Source of the DNA: Oscillospiraceae bacterium
GTDB lineage: Bacteria; Bacillota; Clostridia; Oscillospirales; Oscillospiraceae
Assembly (NCBI GenBank): GCA_910575265.1
Contig: CAJTEA010000001.1
Span: 186,001 to 250,000, forward strand
DNA length: 64,000 nt
Direction of reading: 5' to 3'
Both the position numbers and the translations under genes were made by a program. The notes under the pieces are model-generated. The model saw only the letters and a list, made by a program, of their open reading frames with translations, was not told where the DNA came from and did not search any database. This document shows, in pieces, positions 51,433-58,988 of this stretch; within the stretch, counting starts at the first letter, position 1, and the number at the start of each line of letters is the position of its first letter.

Positions 51433-52698
51433 TTATTCCGGCATGTTTTCCACATCCACCACCCGCACATACCGGCGCAGGGGGTACTCCCCATCGTGGG
51501 CCTCGCCGGGGAGGGTGTCTGACATATCGCCGGGGGCGGTGATCCGGTTCACCCCCGCCCGGGCCAGCAGAGCGGCCAGCTCCTCCCGTTCCCCGGCGGG
51601 GCAGAGCAGCCCCGCTGTCTGGAGCCGACCCCTTTGCCGCCGCAGGACGGGCAGGATTTCCTTCCGGGGCAGGCGCTTCACCAGCGGGTGGCCGTGGAGG
51701 TGAGACAGCTCCAGGTCATAATCCCGCCGCAGGGTCAGGGAACAGCACCGGCCGGGAAAGGCCAGGTCCCCGGAACCGGGCCGGTCCACAATCTGCTCCA
51801 ACGCCGCTTCCCGGGCGTAGAGGGCGGCCTGGGCCGTCTGTCCGGGGGTCTTATAGTGGGATGCCGCGGCTTTTTCCAATACAGGGAGGAATTTTTTGCA
51901 AAATTGTTCCGCTTCGGACAGATAATCCGTGTCCAGAAAGATCACCTGGCAGGAGGAGCACAGCAGGCCGCCGGCGCGAACAATGTGCTCCGCCAGCCCG
52001 GACAGATCCAGCCCCTTCCAGTTCGACAGATAGGCGAAGCTGAGCCGGTGGCCCCACTCAATCAGCTTGCGGCCGGGAGGGGCCAGCCTGCGCATGGCCT
52101 CCACCGCCCCGTCCCCGCCCCAGGTGACGACGCCGTCCGCCAGAGCGGCCAGGGCCTTGAGGGCGCCGGAGTTCCGGGAGTTCAGGTCGAAGGCGTACAG
52201 CCAGGGGCCGAGCCGGGGCTCCAGCTCCGTCAGCTTCTGGAATACAGCCAGAGTAAGTCCCTTGTCCCCATGGGGGAGCTTGACCAGGTTCAGGTTGCCG
52301 GTGAGCAGGCCCTCCACCGCCGTGAAGGCGGGCAGACCCGCCATATTCCCCGGCGCCACGTGGAGCAGCGCCCCCAGGGGCCGGACCTCGGCGCGCCCAA
52401 AGGGCCGGGGGCCGCTGAGCCCGCCCAGCTCCAGCTCCAGACGGGCCTCCAGGGCTTCGCGGCTGATCTGGGGCCGGACCCGATCCAGCTCCTCCCGCGC
52501 CTCCGGCGGGGCGTATTGAGCAATCAGGTCATCCAGCACCCCGCTGTCCAGCTCCCGGCTCAGGGCGTCCAGCGCGTCCAAAACCGTCTCCGCCGCCAGC
52601 GGCGGGCCGCTGAGGGTTTGGATGATTTCCTCTTCCAAATAACCCAGAACGGGGTTCAGATCCGAGTCGCGGAGAAGTTTTCCTCCGGCGAAAATCAT
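51433..52698 (-). CDS. luxC: LuxC-type fatty acyl-CoA/acyl-protein reductase
   Basis: 421 residues of the aldehyde dehydrogenase superfamily. VAPGNMAGLPAFTAVEGLLTG is the NADPH-binding region, and the catalytic cysteine is in AGGLLCSSCQVIFLDTDY (about residue 245-250). The closing segment with LRRYVRVVDVENMPE is typical of LuxC. It reduces an activated acyl group to the aldehyde. The start overlaps the luxE stop (ATGA, 4 bp), so it forms a complex with LuxE. No luxA or luxB is present. Confidence 0.9.
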   Translation of the reverse strand: MIFAGGKLLRDSDLNPVLGYLEEEIIQTLSGPPLAAETVLDALDALSRELDSGVLDDLIAQYAPPEAREELDRVRPQISREALEARLELELGGLSGPRPFGRAEVRPLGALLHVAPGNMAGLPAFTAVEGLLTGNLNLVKLPHGDKGLTLAVFQKLTELEPRLGPWLYAFDLNSRNSGALKALAALADGVVTWGGDGAVEAMRRLAPPGRKLIEWGHRLSFAYLSNWKGLDLSGLAEHIVRAGGLLCSSCQVIFLDTDYLSEAEQFCKKFLPVLEKAAASHYKTPGQTAQAALYAREAALEQIVDRPGSGDLAFPGRCCSLTLRRDYDLELSHLHGHPLVKRLPRKEILPVLRRQRGRLQTAGLLCPAGEREELAALLARAGVNRITAPGDMSDTLPGEAHDGEYPLRRYVRVVDVENMPE

Positions 52699-53819
52699 GG
52701 CATTTCTCCTTTGCCAAGCAGCTCCGCCGCTCCGGCGGCGCAGGTGGTGATGTCGCTCAGCCCCGCCCGGCCCAGAATGGTAAGATAGGGGGACCTCAAC
52801 CCGCAGCCGCAGTTCTCGCCGGGGGTGAGATACCCCAGATCGTCGGTCATAACGCTGGTCACCGGGGTGGCGTTGATGAGAGGGGTAATCAGGTTCACCA
52901 GCCCCACCTCCCCCGCGGGCAGGGGCTTTAGAGTACGCGCGTCCCGGATGATGATCCGGGAATAAACCGGGATGTGGAAGTGGTGTTTTTTACAGGTGTT
53001 GAAGAAAACAGGGTGCTCCACCGCCCCGAAAAACTCGTGGATATTCTCCTCGCCAATCCCCAGCACCCGCTCCGCCAGGGCGTAGAGGGTACTCTTGTCC
53101 ACCTCCTGGGCGTAGTGCTGTTTCCAGCCCCCGGCCAGGAGGATCTTGGAGCCCCTGGGCAGCTTGACAGACAGCTCCAGCTCCTCCATTCGCTTCATCC
53201 CGAACCAGAGGTAGGAGGGGAAGGCCACGATCCGGGTGGGCAGCGGCGAGCGGGCGCGGACCGCCAGCGTCTTTACAGCCCCCTCCAGGTCGGGGACATA
53301 GCCCCCGTTCCGCCAGCGCAGGGCGTAAAACCGACTGACTGGCGGGGCGAAGTGGGTCAGTCCGAACATGGTCCGGGCCACTCCCATCCGGTCCTGTTTT
53401 CCCGGCTTGTAGCCCAGAATGACATAGTGGGCCGGCTTGGGGGACACCAATCTGTGGAAAAACCCCAGCCGGAGCACCATGGGGATCTCCGCGAAGATGC
53501 AGCCCCAGTCGAACCCCACCCGGCTGAAGCTCCCGCTGGTGCCCGAGGAGGTCACCCGCATCCCCATCCGCCGCTCCGGCATGGAAAAGACAGCGCGACG
53601 CTTGAAGAACAGCGTGGGCAGGACGGGGAGCCGGTCCAGATCGTCGATCGTCCTCAGCTGGTCCGGGGAGAAGCCCTCCGTTTCGCAGATGGCCCGGTAC
53701 TCCGGACAGTGTTTGATGTGGTAGGCGCAGTTATCCCGGACCGCCTGGAGGAAGCGGGTGTCTGAGCCGGACAGGTTGTAGGGTTCGCTGAACCAGAACA
53801 GCTTTTGACGGCTGAACAT
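52695..53819 (-). CDS. luxE: LuxE-type acyl-protein synthetase
   Basis: 374 residues, ANL-like adenylating fold. SSGTSGSFSRVGFD is the phosphate-binding loop and FFGAVEHPVFFNTC the adenine pocket. A Cys-rich end (ENCGCGLRSPYLTILGRAGLSD) closes the protein. It activates a fatty acid and passes it to LuxC. It lies 24 bp after mutL. Confidence 0.9.
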   Translation of the reverse strand: MFSRQKLFWFSEPYNLSGSDTRFLQAVRDNCAYHIKHCPEYRAICETEGFSPDQLRTIDDLDRLPVLPTLFFKRRAVFSMPERRMGMRVTSSGTSGSFSRVGFDWGCIFAEIPMVLRLGFFHRLVSPKPAHYVILGYKPGKQDRMGVARTMFGLTHFAPPVSRFYALRWRNGGYVPDLEGAVKTLAVRARSPLPTRIVAFPSYLWFGMKRMEELELSVKLPRGSKILLAGGWKQHYAQEVDKSTLYALAERVLGIGEENIHEFFGAVEHPVFFNTCKKHHFHIPVYSRIIIRDARTLKPLPAGEVGLVNLITPLINATPVTSVMTDDLGYLTPGENCGCGLRSPYLTILGRAGLSDITTCAAGAAELLGKGEMP

Positions 53820-53843
53820 AGCGCCTCCTCCTTTCCGATCCCA

Positions 53844-55766
53844 TCAGGTCCGCTTGAACTGCTTTTCCAGCTCCCCGCGGGTCAGCTCAATGGCCACTGG
53901 CCGGCCGTGGGGGCAGTATTTGACGCTGCCGTCCATCACGGCCCGGGCCACCCGCTCCAGCTCCTGGGGACTGGTATGCCAGCCTCCCTTGATGGCCGCC
54001 TTGCAGGCCATGGTGTGCAGCAGCTCGTCCCGGGCGGCGGCGGGGTCGGCGGTGCCGGTGGCGAGCAGCTTCTGGGCCAGCTCCTCCAGGGCGGCGGGAA
54101 TGTCCCCGGCGTCCACGTCGAAGGGGGCCTGCCGGACCGCCAGGTCCGCGCCCAGCTCGTCCACCTCAAAGCCGAACTCCTCCAGCAGTCCCTGGTGGGC
54201 GAGCAGAACCTCCCGCTGGTCCGGAGACAGCCGGCACACCGCCGGGGTGAGCAGGGTCTGAGCCATGGGGTCGTAGCCCTCCGCCTTCATCCGGTCGAAG
54301 TTCATCCGCTCATGGGCGGCGTGCTTGTCGATGAAATACACTGTATCTCCCCGCTCCACGATGATGTAGGTGTGCAGCACCTCCCCGGCCAAACGCCAGG
54401 GGATTTCGGGCTCCTCCGTCCCGCCCGCGGGCGGTAAAGGATCCTTTGGCAAAGGAGCTGGCGGCGGCGAAGCCGATGAAATATCCCTGGGTTCCGGCAG
54501 CTTTGTCCGCTCCGCGCAGTTCGCCTGGGGCGAAACGCCATCCTCCGCCCCAGCGCGCGCGCTGGGGCACCTCTTTTCAAAAGGAGGCATTGGCCGCCGC
54601 GGCGGGGATGAAGGGGCCGGCGGCGTATAGGCGCTGTCGTGGACCCGGACGATGGCGGGCGCCGCTGGGGAGAACCGGGAGGGCGGCGCGCTCATGGAGA
54701 GCTGGTTTGGGGTCACGGTGTCCTGTTTCCGTACGCCGGGAAGCTCGGTGTTTTTCAGCACCGCCTGGGGGTGGGAGGGGTCCCCCTCCAGGGCGGAGAG
54801 GACGGCGTGGTACACGGCGGAGAATACCGCCCGCTCGGCGCCGAACTTCACCTCGGTTTTGGCGGGGTGGACGTTGACGTCCACGGCGTTGAGCTTGGCT
54901 TGGAGATGGAGGACACAGCCAGGGAATTTGCCCACCATCTTCTGGTTTTTATAGGCCTCCTCCAGGGCGGCCATCATCAGGGGGGACTTGACCTGCCGCC
55001 CGTTGACAAAAAAGAACTGCCAGCTCCGGCTGGCCCGGCAGCAGGCGGGCATGGACACAAAGCCGTCCACCGACATGTCCTCCCCAGCGGCCCGGACCTC
55101 CCGGAAGCCCAGGGCCAGCTCCCGGCCCAGCACGGCGTAGACGGCGGATTTCAGCTGGCCGTCCCCGGGGGTGAGCAGCTCCTGCTTGCCGTCCCGGATG
55201 AACTTGACGCTGACCTCCGGGTGGGACAGGGCCACCCGCTGCACCACCGCGAAGACGGCGGCGCCCTCGGCGGCGTCCTTTTTCATGAACTTCAGCCGGG
55301 CGGGGGTGTTGAAAAACAGGTCCCGGACCACCAGGGTGGTGCCCACGGGACAGCCCGCCTCCTCCAACGGCCCGGGGGTTCCCCCCTCCAGGGCCAGGGA
55401 GGCCCCCAGCTCAGCCTCTGCTGTCCGGGTGAGCGCCTCAATCCGGGACACGGCGGCGATGGCCGCCAGCGCCTCCCCCCGGAAGCCCAGGGTGCCGATG
55501 GCCTCCAGGTCGTACTCGGTGCGCAGCTTGCTGGTGGCGTGGCGGAGGAAGGCGGTTTTCAGCTCAGAGGCTGGGATGCCCTTCCCGTCGTCCGTCACCC
55601 GGAGGAAGGTCAGCCCGCCGTGGGAAATCTCCACCGTCACCGCGGAGGCCCCGGCGTCGATGGCGTTCTCCATCAGCTCCTTGGCCACGGAGGCGGGCCG
55701 CTCCACCACCTCGCCGGCGGCAATCAGGTCGGCTACATGGGGGTCTAATACTTGGATATTTGGCAT
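53844..55766 (-). CDS. mutL: DNA mismatch repair protein MutL
   Basis: 640 residues. The GHKL ATPase domain is complete (ELMENAIDAGA, DDGKGI, GFRGEALAAI, NTPARLKF). The C-terminal domain has KHAAHERMNFDRM (family DQHAxxER), ACKAAIKGG and CPHGRP, so the endonuclease appears active. The linker (about residues 390-470) is Pro/Ala-rich and is encoded by a palindrome-rich segment unlike the rest. ATG 55766 opens with the usual MPNIQVLDPHVADLIAAGEV; a GTG at 55778 overlaps the XRE stop and is an alternative. Confidence 0.95.
   Translation of the reverse strand: MPNIQVLDPHVADLIAAGEVVERPASVAKELMENAIDAGASAVTVEISHGGLTFLRVTDDGKGIPASELKTAFLRHATSKLRTEYDLEAIGTLGFRGEALAAIAAVSRIEALTRTAEAELGASLALEGGTPGPLEEAGCPVGTTLVVRDLFFNTPARLKFMKKDAAEGAAVFAVVQRVALSHPEVSVKFIRDGKQELLTPGDGQLKSAVYAVLGRELALGFREVRAAGEDMSVDGFVSMPACCRASRSWQFFFVNGRQVKSPLMMAALEEAYKNQKMVGKFPGCVLHLQAKLNAVDVNVHPAKTEVKFGAERAVFSAVYHAVLSALEGDPSHPQAVLKNTELPGVRKQDTVTPNQLSMSAPPSRFSPAAPAIVRVHDSAYTPPAPSSPPRRPMPPFEKRCPSARAGAEDGVSPQANCAERTKLPEPRDISSASPPPAPLPKDPLPPAGGTEEPEIPWRLAGEVLHTYIIVERGDTVYFIDKHAAHERMNFDRMKAEGYDPMAQTLLTPAVCRLSPDQREVLLAHQGLLEEFGFEVDELGADLAVRQAPFDVDAGDIPAALEELAQKLLATGTADPAAARDELLHTMACKAAIKGGWHTSPQELERVARAVMDGSVKYCPHGRPVAIELTRGELEKQFKRT
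54434..54592. repeat. Palindrome-rich segment inside the mutL linker
   Basis: Contains a perfect 22-bp palindrome GCCCCAGCGCGCGCGCTGGG-GC (54547-54568), TCCTTTGGCAAAGGA (54442-54456) preceded by AAAGGATCCTTT, and an imperfect CCTCTTTTCAAAAGGAGG (54570-54587). The in-frame translation is Pro/Ala/Ser-rich and lies where MutL linkers vary. The design is like that of a small mobile repeat inserted in frame. Confidence 0.6.
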
Positions 55767-55774
55767 GGATACGC

Positions 55775-56020
55775 TCACTTTCTCTTTGGTTTTAAACGGG
55801 CTGTGGGGTCGTCCACCAGGCCCAGAAGATAGTCGGAGGATACCTGGTAGTGCTGGCAGATGAGCGCGATTTTTTCCGCCGTGGTGGTGCGGTTGCCCCG
55901 CTCAATCTCGCTGATATGGCCTTTCCCTACATCCAGCAATTCAGCCAAGTCCTTTTGCGTCTCGTTATGCTGTTTGCGCAGCTGTAAGATACGCTGACCA
56001 AAAAGTTCTTTTGAAAACAT
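55775..56020 (-). CDS. XRE-family repressor, module copy 2
   Basis: 81 residues. FGQRILQLRKQHNETQKDLA and the HTH core VGKGHISEIERGNRTTT match copy 1 closely; the tail is basic (KPKRK). The ATG at 56020 has AAGGGG upstream, next to TTGACA on the other strand, as in copy 1. The stop codon overlaps the alternative GTG start of mutL, so the XRE gene is the first cistron of the mutL-luxE-luxC-dut row. Confidence 0.9.
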   Translation of the reverse strand: MFSKELFGQRILQLRKQHNETQKDLAELLDVGKGHISEIERGNRTTTAEKIALICQHYQVSSDYLLGLVDDPTARLKPKRK

Positions 56021-56032
56021 AGCATACTCCCC

Positions 56033-56062
56033 TTGACAGGTCATCTATAAAGGGACTATAAT
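56033..56062 (+). promoter_or_regulatory. Promoter of the divergent small gene, module copy 2
   Basis: TTGACA at 56033-56038 and TATAAT at 56057-56062 with an 18-bp spacer. Same position relative to the XRE start as in copy 1. Confidence 0.82.
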
Positions 56063-56071
56063 ATCTCCGTA

Positions 56072-56090
56072 AGTACTCTTAAAAGGTACT
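56072..56090. promoter_or_regulatory. Palindromic operator candidate, module copy 2
   Basis: AGTACTCTTAAAAGGTACT: perfect AGTAC/GTACT arms with a partly symmetric centre, just after the -10 and before the ribosome binding site GCGGAGGTG. A likely XRE dimer site; no exact copy is in the first module. Confidence 0.5.
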
Positions 56091-56106
56091 AATGCGGAGG
56101 TGCAAA

Positions 56107-56355
56107 ATGAAAAACATCTTACGTGAAATATATGATGGAGAATACGATATTACCCCGAAACGAGACAAAACGCAACAGGAATTGGGCAAAAAGCTTTGCG
56201 CTGAATGGGATAAAATACAAACAATGTTCGGGGACGATTTTATAAACCGCCTCTTTGACTTGGAGTCCAAACAGGAGGATTGGCGGGACTTCCATTTCTT
56301 TCGGGAGGGGTTCCGCTTCGGCGTCCGCCTGATGCTGGAGGCCCTGGGGGATTAG
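56107..56355 (+). CDS. Small acidic protein (DUF6809-like), module copy 2
   Basis: 82 residues, with EIYDGEYDITPKRDKTQQEL and FHFFREGFRFGVRLMLEALG. Paralogue of the protein at 48.95 kb; blocks YDITP, QQEL, NRLFDLE and LMLEAL are shared, and the DNA keeps a 15-base identity (TACGATATTACCCCG). The start is the ATG at 56107 after GCGGAGGTGCAAA; an earlier frame start lies before the ribosome binding site. It ends 4 bp inside the convergent mutS, so the module sits between mutS and mutL. Confidence 0.8.
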   Translation: MKNILREIYDGEYDITPKRDKTQQELGKKLCAEWDKIQTMFGDDFINRLFDLESKQEDWRDFHFFREGFRFGVRLMLEALGD

Positions 56356-58970
56356 TCCCCGTTCAAATCCTGTTTCAGCTCGGCCAGCAGGTTCAGCGCC
56401 TCGATGGGGGAGAGGATGTTCACGTCGGTCATGCGCAGCTTTTTCAAAACAGTCTCCCCGCCCAGGTCCATCAGGGACACCTGGTCCTCAGCGGGGGCTG
56501 AGGCGGCGGGAGCGGGACGCCAGTCCTGGCTCTCCAGCTCCTCCAGAATCTCCCGGGCCCGTTTCACTACCCGGTCGGGCACTCCGGCCAGCTTGGCCAC
56601 CTCCACGCCGTAGCTCTGGTCGGCCCCGCCCCGGACGATTTTCCGCAGGAAAATCACATCGCTGCCCCGCTTTTTGGCGGCGATATTGTAGTTTTTCACC
56701 CCGGGGATCTCCCCCTCCAGGGCGGTGAGCTCGTGGTAGTGGGTGGCGAAGAGGGTCTTGGCCCCCAGGCGCTTGCGGTCGGCGCAGTGCTCCAGCACCG
56801 CCCGGGCGATGGCCATGCCGTCGTAGGTGGAGGTGCCCCGGCCGATCTCGTCCAGAATGAGGAGGGACTGACTGGTGGCGTGGTTGAGCAGGGCGGCTAC
56901 CTCGGTCATCTCCACCATAAAGGTGGACTGGCCCGCGGCCAGATCGTCAGAGGCCCCGATACGGGTAAATACCCGGTCCACCACACCGACGTGGGCGGAC
57001 TTGGCCGGGACAAAGGAGCCCATCTGGGCCATCAGCACAATCAGGGCCACCTGGCGCATGTAGGTGGACTTGCCCGCCATGTTGGGGCCGGTGATGATAG
57101 CGGCCAGGTCGCCCTTACTGTCCATGTGGGTGTCGTTGGGGACAAAGGGGGCGTTTCTGAGCATCTTCTCCACCACCGGGTGCCGCCCCTCCACGATGGT
57201 GAGGGTATCGGATCCATCCACCTGGGGCATGCGGTAGCCGTTGGCGGCGGCGACGGCGGCCAGGGAGTGGAGCACATCCACCTGAGCCACGGCGGCGGAG
57301 GCGGCCTGGACCCGGTCCACCTGCTGGCAGACCGCCTCCTTCAGCTGGCAGAAGAGCTGATACTCCAGGGCCACCACCTGGTCCTGGGCGGAGAGAATGG
57401 CGTGCTCCAGCTCCTTCAGCTCCTGGGAGATGTACCGCTCGGCGTTGACGGTGGTCTGCTTGCGCACCCAGTCGTCGGGAACCAGCCCGATCTGGGACTT
57501 CGCCACCTCGATGTAGTATCCAAACACCTTGTTGGAGGTGATTTTCATATTCTTAATGCCGGTTTTCTCCTTGGCGCGCACCTCCATGTCGATGACGCGC
57601 CCGTTGGCGTTGGTAAGCAGGTCCCGCAGCTCGTCCACCGTTTCGTTATAGCCGGGGCGGATGAAGCCCCCCTCCCGGACAGAGAAGGGCAAAACCTTCT
57701 CGTCCTCATCCCGCAGGGCGCGGTCCAGCAGCCCCCGCAGCTGGGGCAGGTCGTCCAGCTCCCCCCGCAGCTGCTGGAGCAGGGGGGAGGAGCAGTGGCC
57801 CAGCAGCTCCCGGATGCGGGGGAGCTTCCCCAGTCCGGCGGACAGGGCGGCCAGATCCCGGCACCCGGCGGAGCCATAGACCACCCGGCCCACCAGCCGC
57901 TCAATGTCGGTGACCTCCCGCAGAGCCAGAGACAGCTCCTCCCGGGTGATGGCGTCCTCCACCAGGTCGGCCACCCCCTGCTGCCGCCGGGCGATGCGGG
58001 CCGGGGAGAGAAGGGGCCGCTCCAGCCAGCCCCGGAGAAGCCTTCCGCCCATGGCGGTTTTGGTCCTGTCCAGTACCCAGAGAAGGGAGCCCTTTTTCTC
58101 CTTGCCCCGCATGGTGGAGGTCAGCTCCAGGGTCTGCCGGGCGGTGAGATCCAGCTCCATGTACTGCCCGGCGGTGTAGTAGGTTAGGGCGGAGATGTGC
58201 CCCAAATCCGTCTTTTGCGTCTCGTACAGGTAGGCCAGCAGCCCCCCGGCGGCCTGGATCGCCGCGTCGTCCCCGGCCGGGACATCGCTCAGTCCGGTCT
58301 TGAACTGCTTCTCCGCCAATGGCCGCGCCGCCCCGACGCGGAACCGGGCCTCGCCGCCGTTTTCGCACAGGCAGTTCAGCCGTTCCCGGAGAAAGGGCAC
58401 CAGACCATCGGTATTCCAGGCGCCCGAGGACAGCACCGCCTCCGTAGGGTGGAACCGGCCCAGCTCGTTTTGCAGATGGCCAAAGCCCTCCTCCCCCGCC
58501 GGGAAGGAGGAGGCGTACACCTCACCGGTGGAGATATCGCACAGGCACAGGCCGTATGCGGCGGAGTCCATGTAGATGGCGCAGATGTAGTTGTTTTTGC
58601 TGTCCTCCAGCATGGAGGAGGCGATCACCGTGCCTGGCGTGACCACCCGGATGATGTCCCGGTCCACCAGCCCCTTGGCCTGGGCCGGGTCCTCGGTCTG
58701 CTCGCAGATGGCCACCTTGTAGCCCTTGGCGATCAGCCGGGCGATGTATGCGTCGCTGGAGTGGTAGGGCACCCCGCACATGGGGGTGCGCTCCTCCGCC
58801 GGCTTGTTCCGGTCCCGGGTGGTCAGGGTCAGGTCCAGCTCCTTGGACACCAGCCTGGCGTCCTCGTTGAACATCTCGTAAAAGTCCCCTAACCGGAAAA
58901 ACAAAATGGAATCCGGGTTCTGGGCCTTGATGTCCAGATATTGCCGCATCATAGGGGTGATCTCCGGCAT
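56352..58970 (-). CDS. mutS: DNA mismatch repair protein MutS
   Basis: 872 residues. The N-terminal mismatch-binding segment FFRLGDFYEMFNEDA carries the Phe-x-Glu; the ATPase has GPNMAGKSTYMRQ, a Walker B LLILDEIGRGTSTYDG and ATHYHELTALE. It is separated from mutL by the XRE/small-protein module, while in many Firmicutes the two genes are adjacent. 18 bp after miaB. Confidence 0.97.
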   Translation of the reverse strand: MPEITPMMRQYLDIKAQNPDSILFFRLGDFYEMFNEDARLVSKELDLTLTTRDRNKPAEERTPMCGVPYHSSDAYIARLIAKGYKVAICEQTEDPAQAKGLVDRDIIRVVTPGTVIASSMLEDSKNNYICAIYMDSAAYGLCLCDISTGEVYASSFPAGEEGFGHLQNELGRFHPTEAVLSSGAWNTDGLVPFLRERLNCLCENGGEARFRVGAARPLAEKQFKTGLSDVPAGDDAAIQAAGGLLAYLYETQKTDLGHISALTYYTAGQYMELDLTARQTLELTSTMRGKEKKGSLLWVLDRTKTAMGGRLLRGWLERPLLSPARIARRQQGVADLVEDAITREELSLALREVTDIERLVGRVVYGSAGCRDLAALSAGLGKLPRIRELLGHCSSPLLQQLRGELDDLPQLRGLLDRALRDEDEKVLPFSVREGGFIRPGYNETVDELRDLLTNANGRVIDMEVRAKEKTGIKNMKITSNKVFGYYIEVAKSQIGLVPDDWVRKQTTVNAERYISQELKELEHAILSAQDQVVALEYQLFCQLKEAVCQQVDRVQAASAAVAQVDVLHSLAAVAAANGYRMPQVDGSDTLTIVEGRHPVVEKMLRNAPFVPNDTHMDSKGDLAAIITGPNMAGKSTYMRQVALIVLMAQMGSFVPAKSAHVGVVDRVFTRIGASDDLAAGQSTFMVEMTEVAALLNHATSQSLLILDEIGRGTSTYDGMAIARAVLEHCADRKRLGAKTLFATHYHELTALEGEIPGVKNYNIAAKKRGSDVIFLRKIVRGGADQSYGVEVAKLAGVPDRVVKRAREILEELESQDWRPAPAASAPAEDQVSLMDLGGETVLKKLRMTDVNILSPIEALNLLAELKQDLNGD

Positions 58971-58988
58971 GGGGGTATCCTTCTTTCT

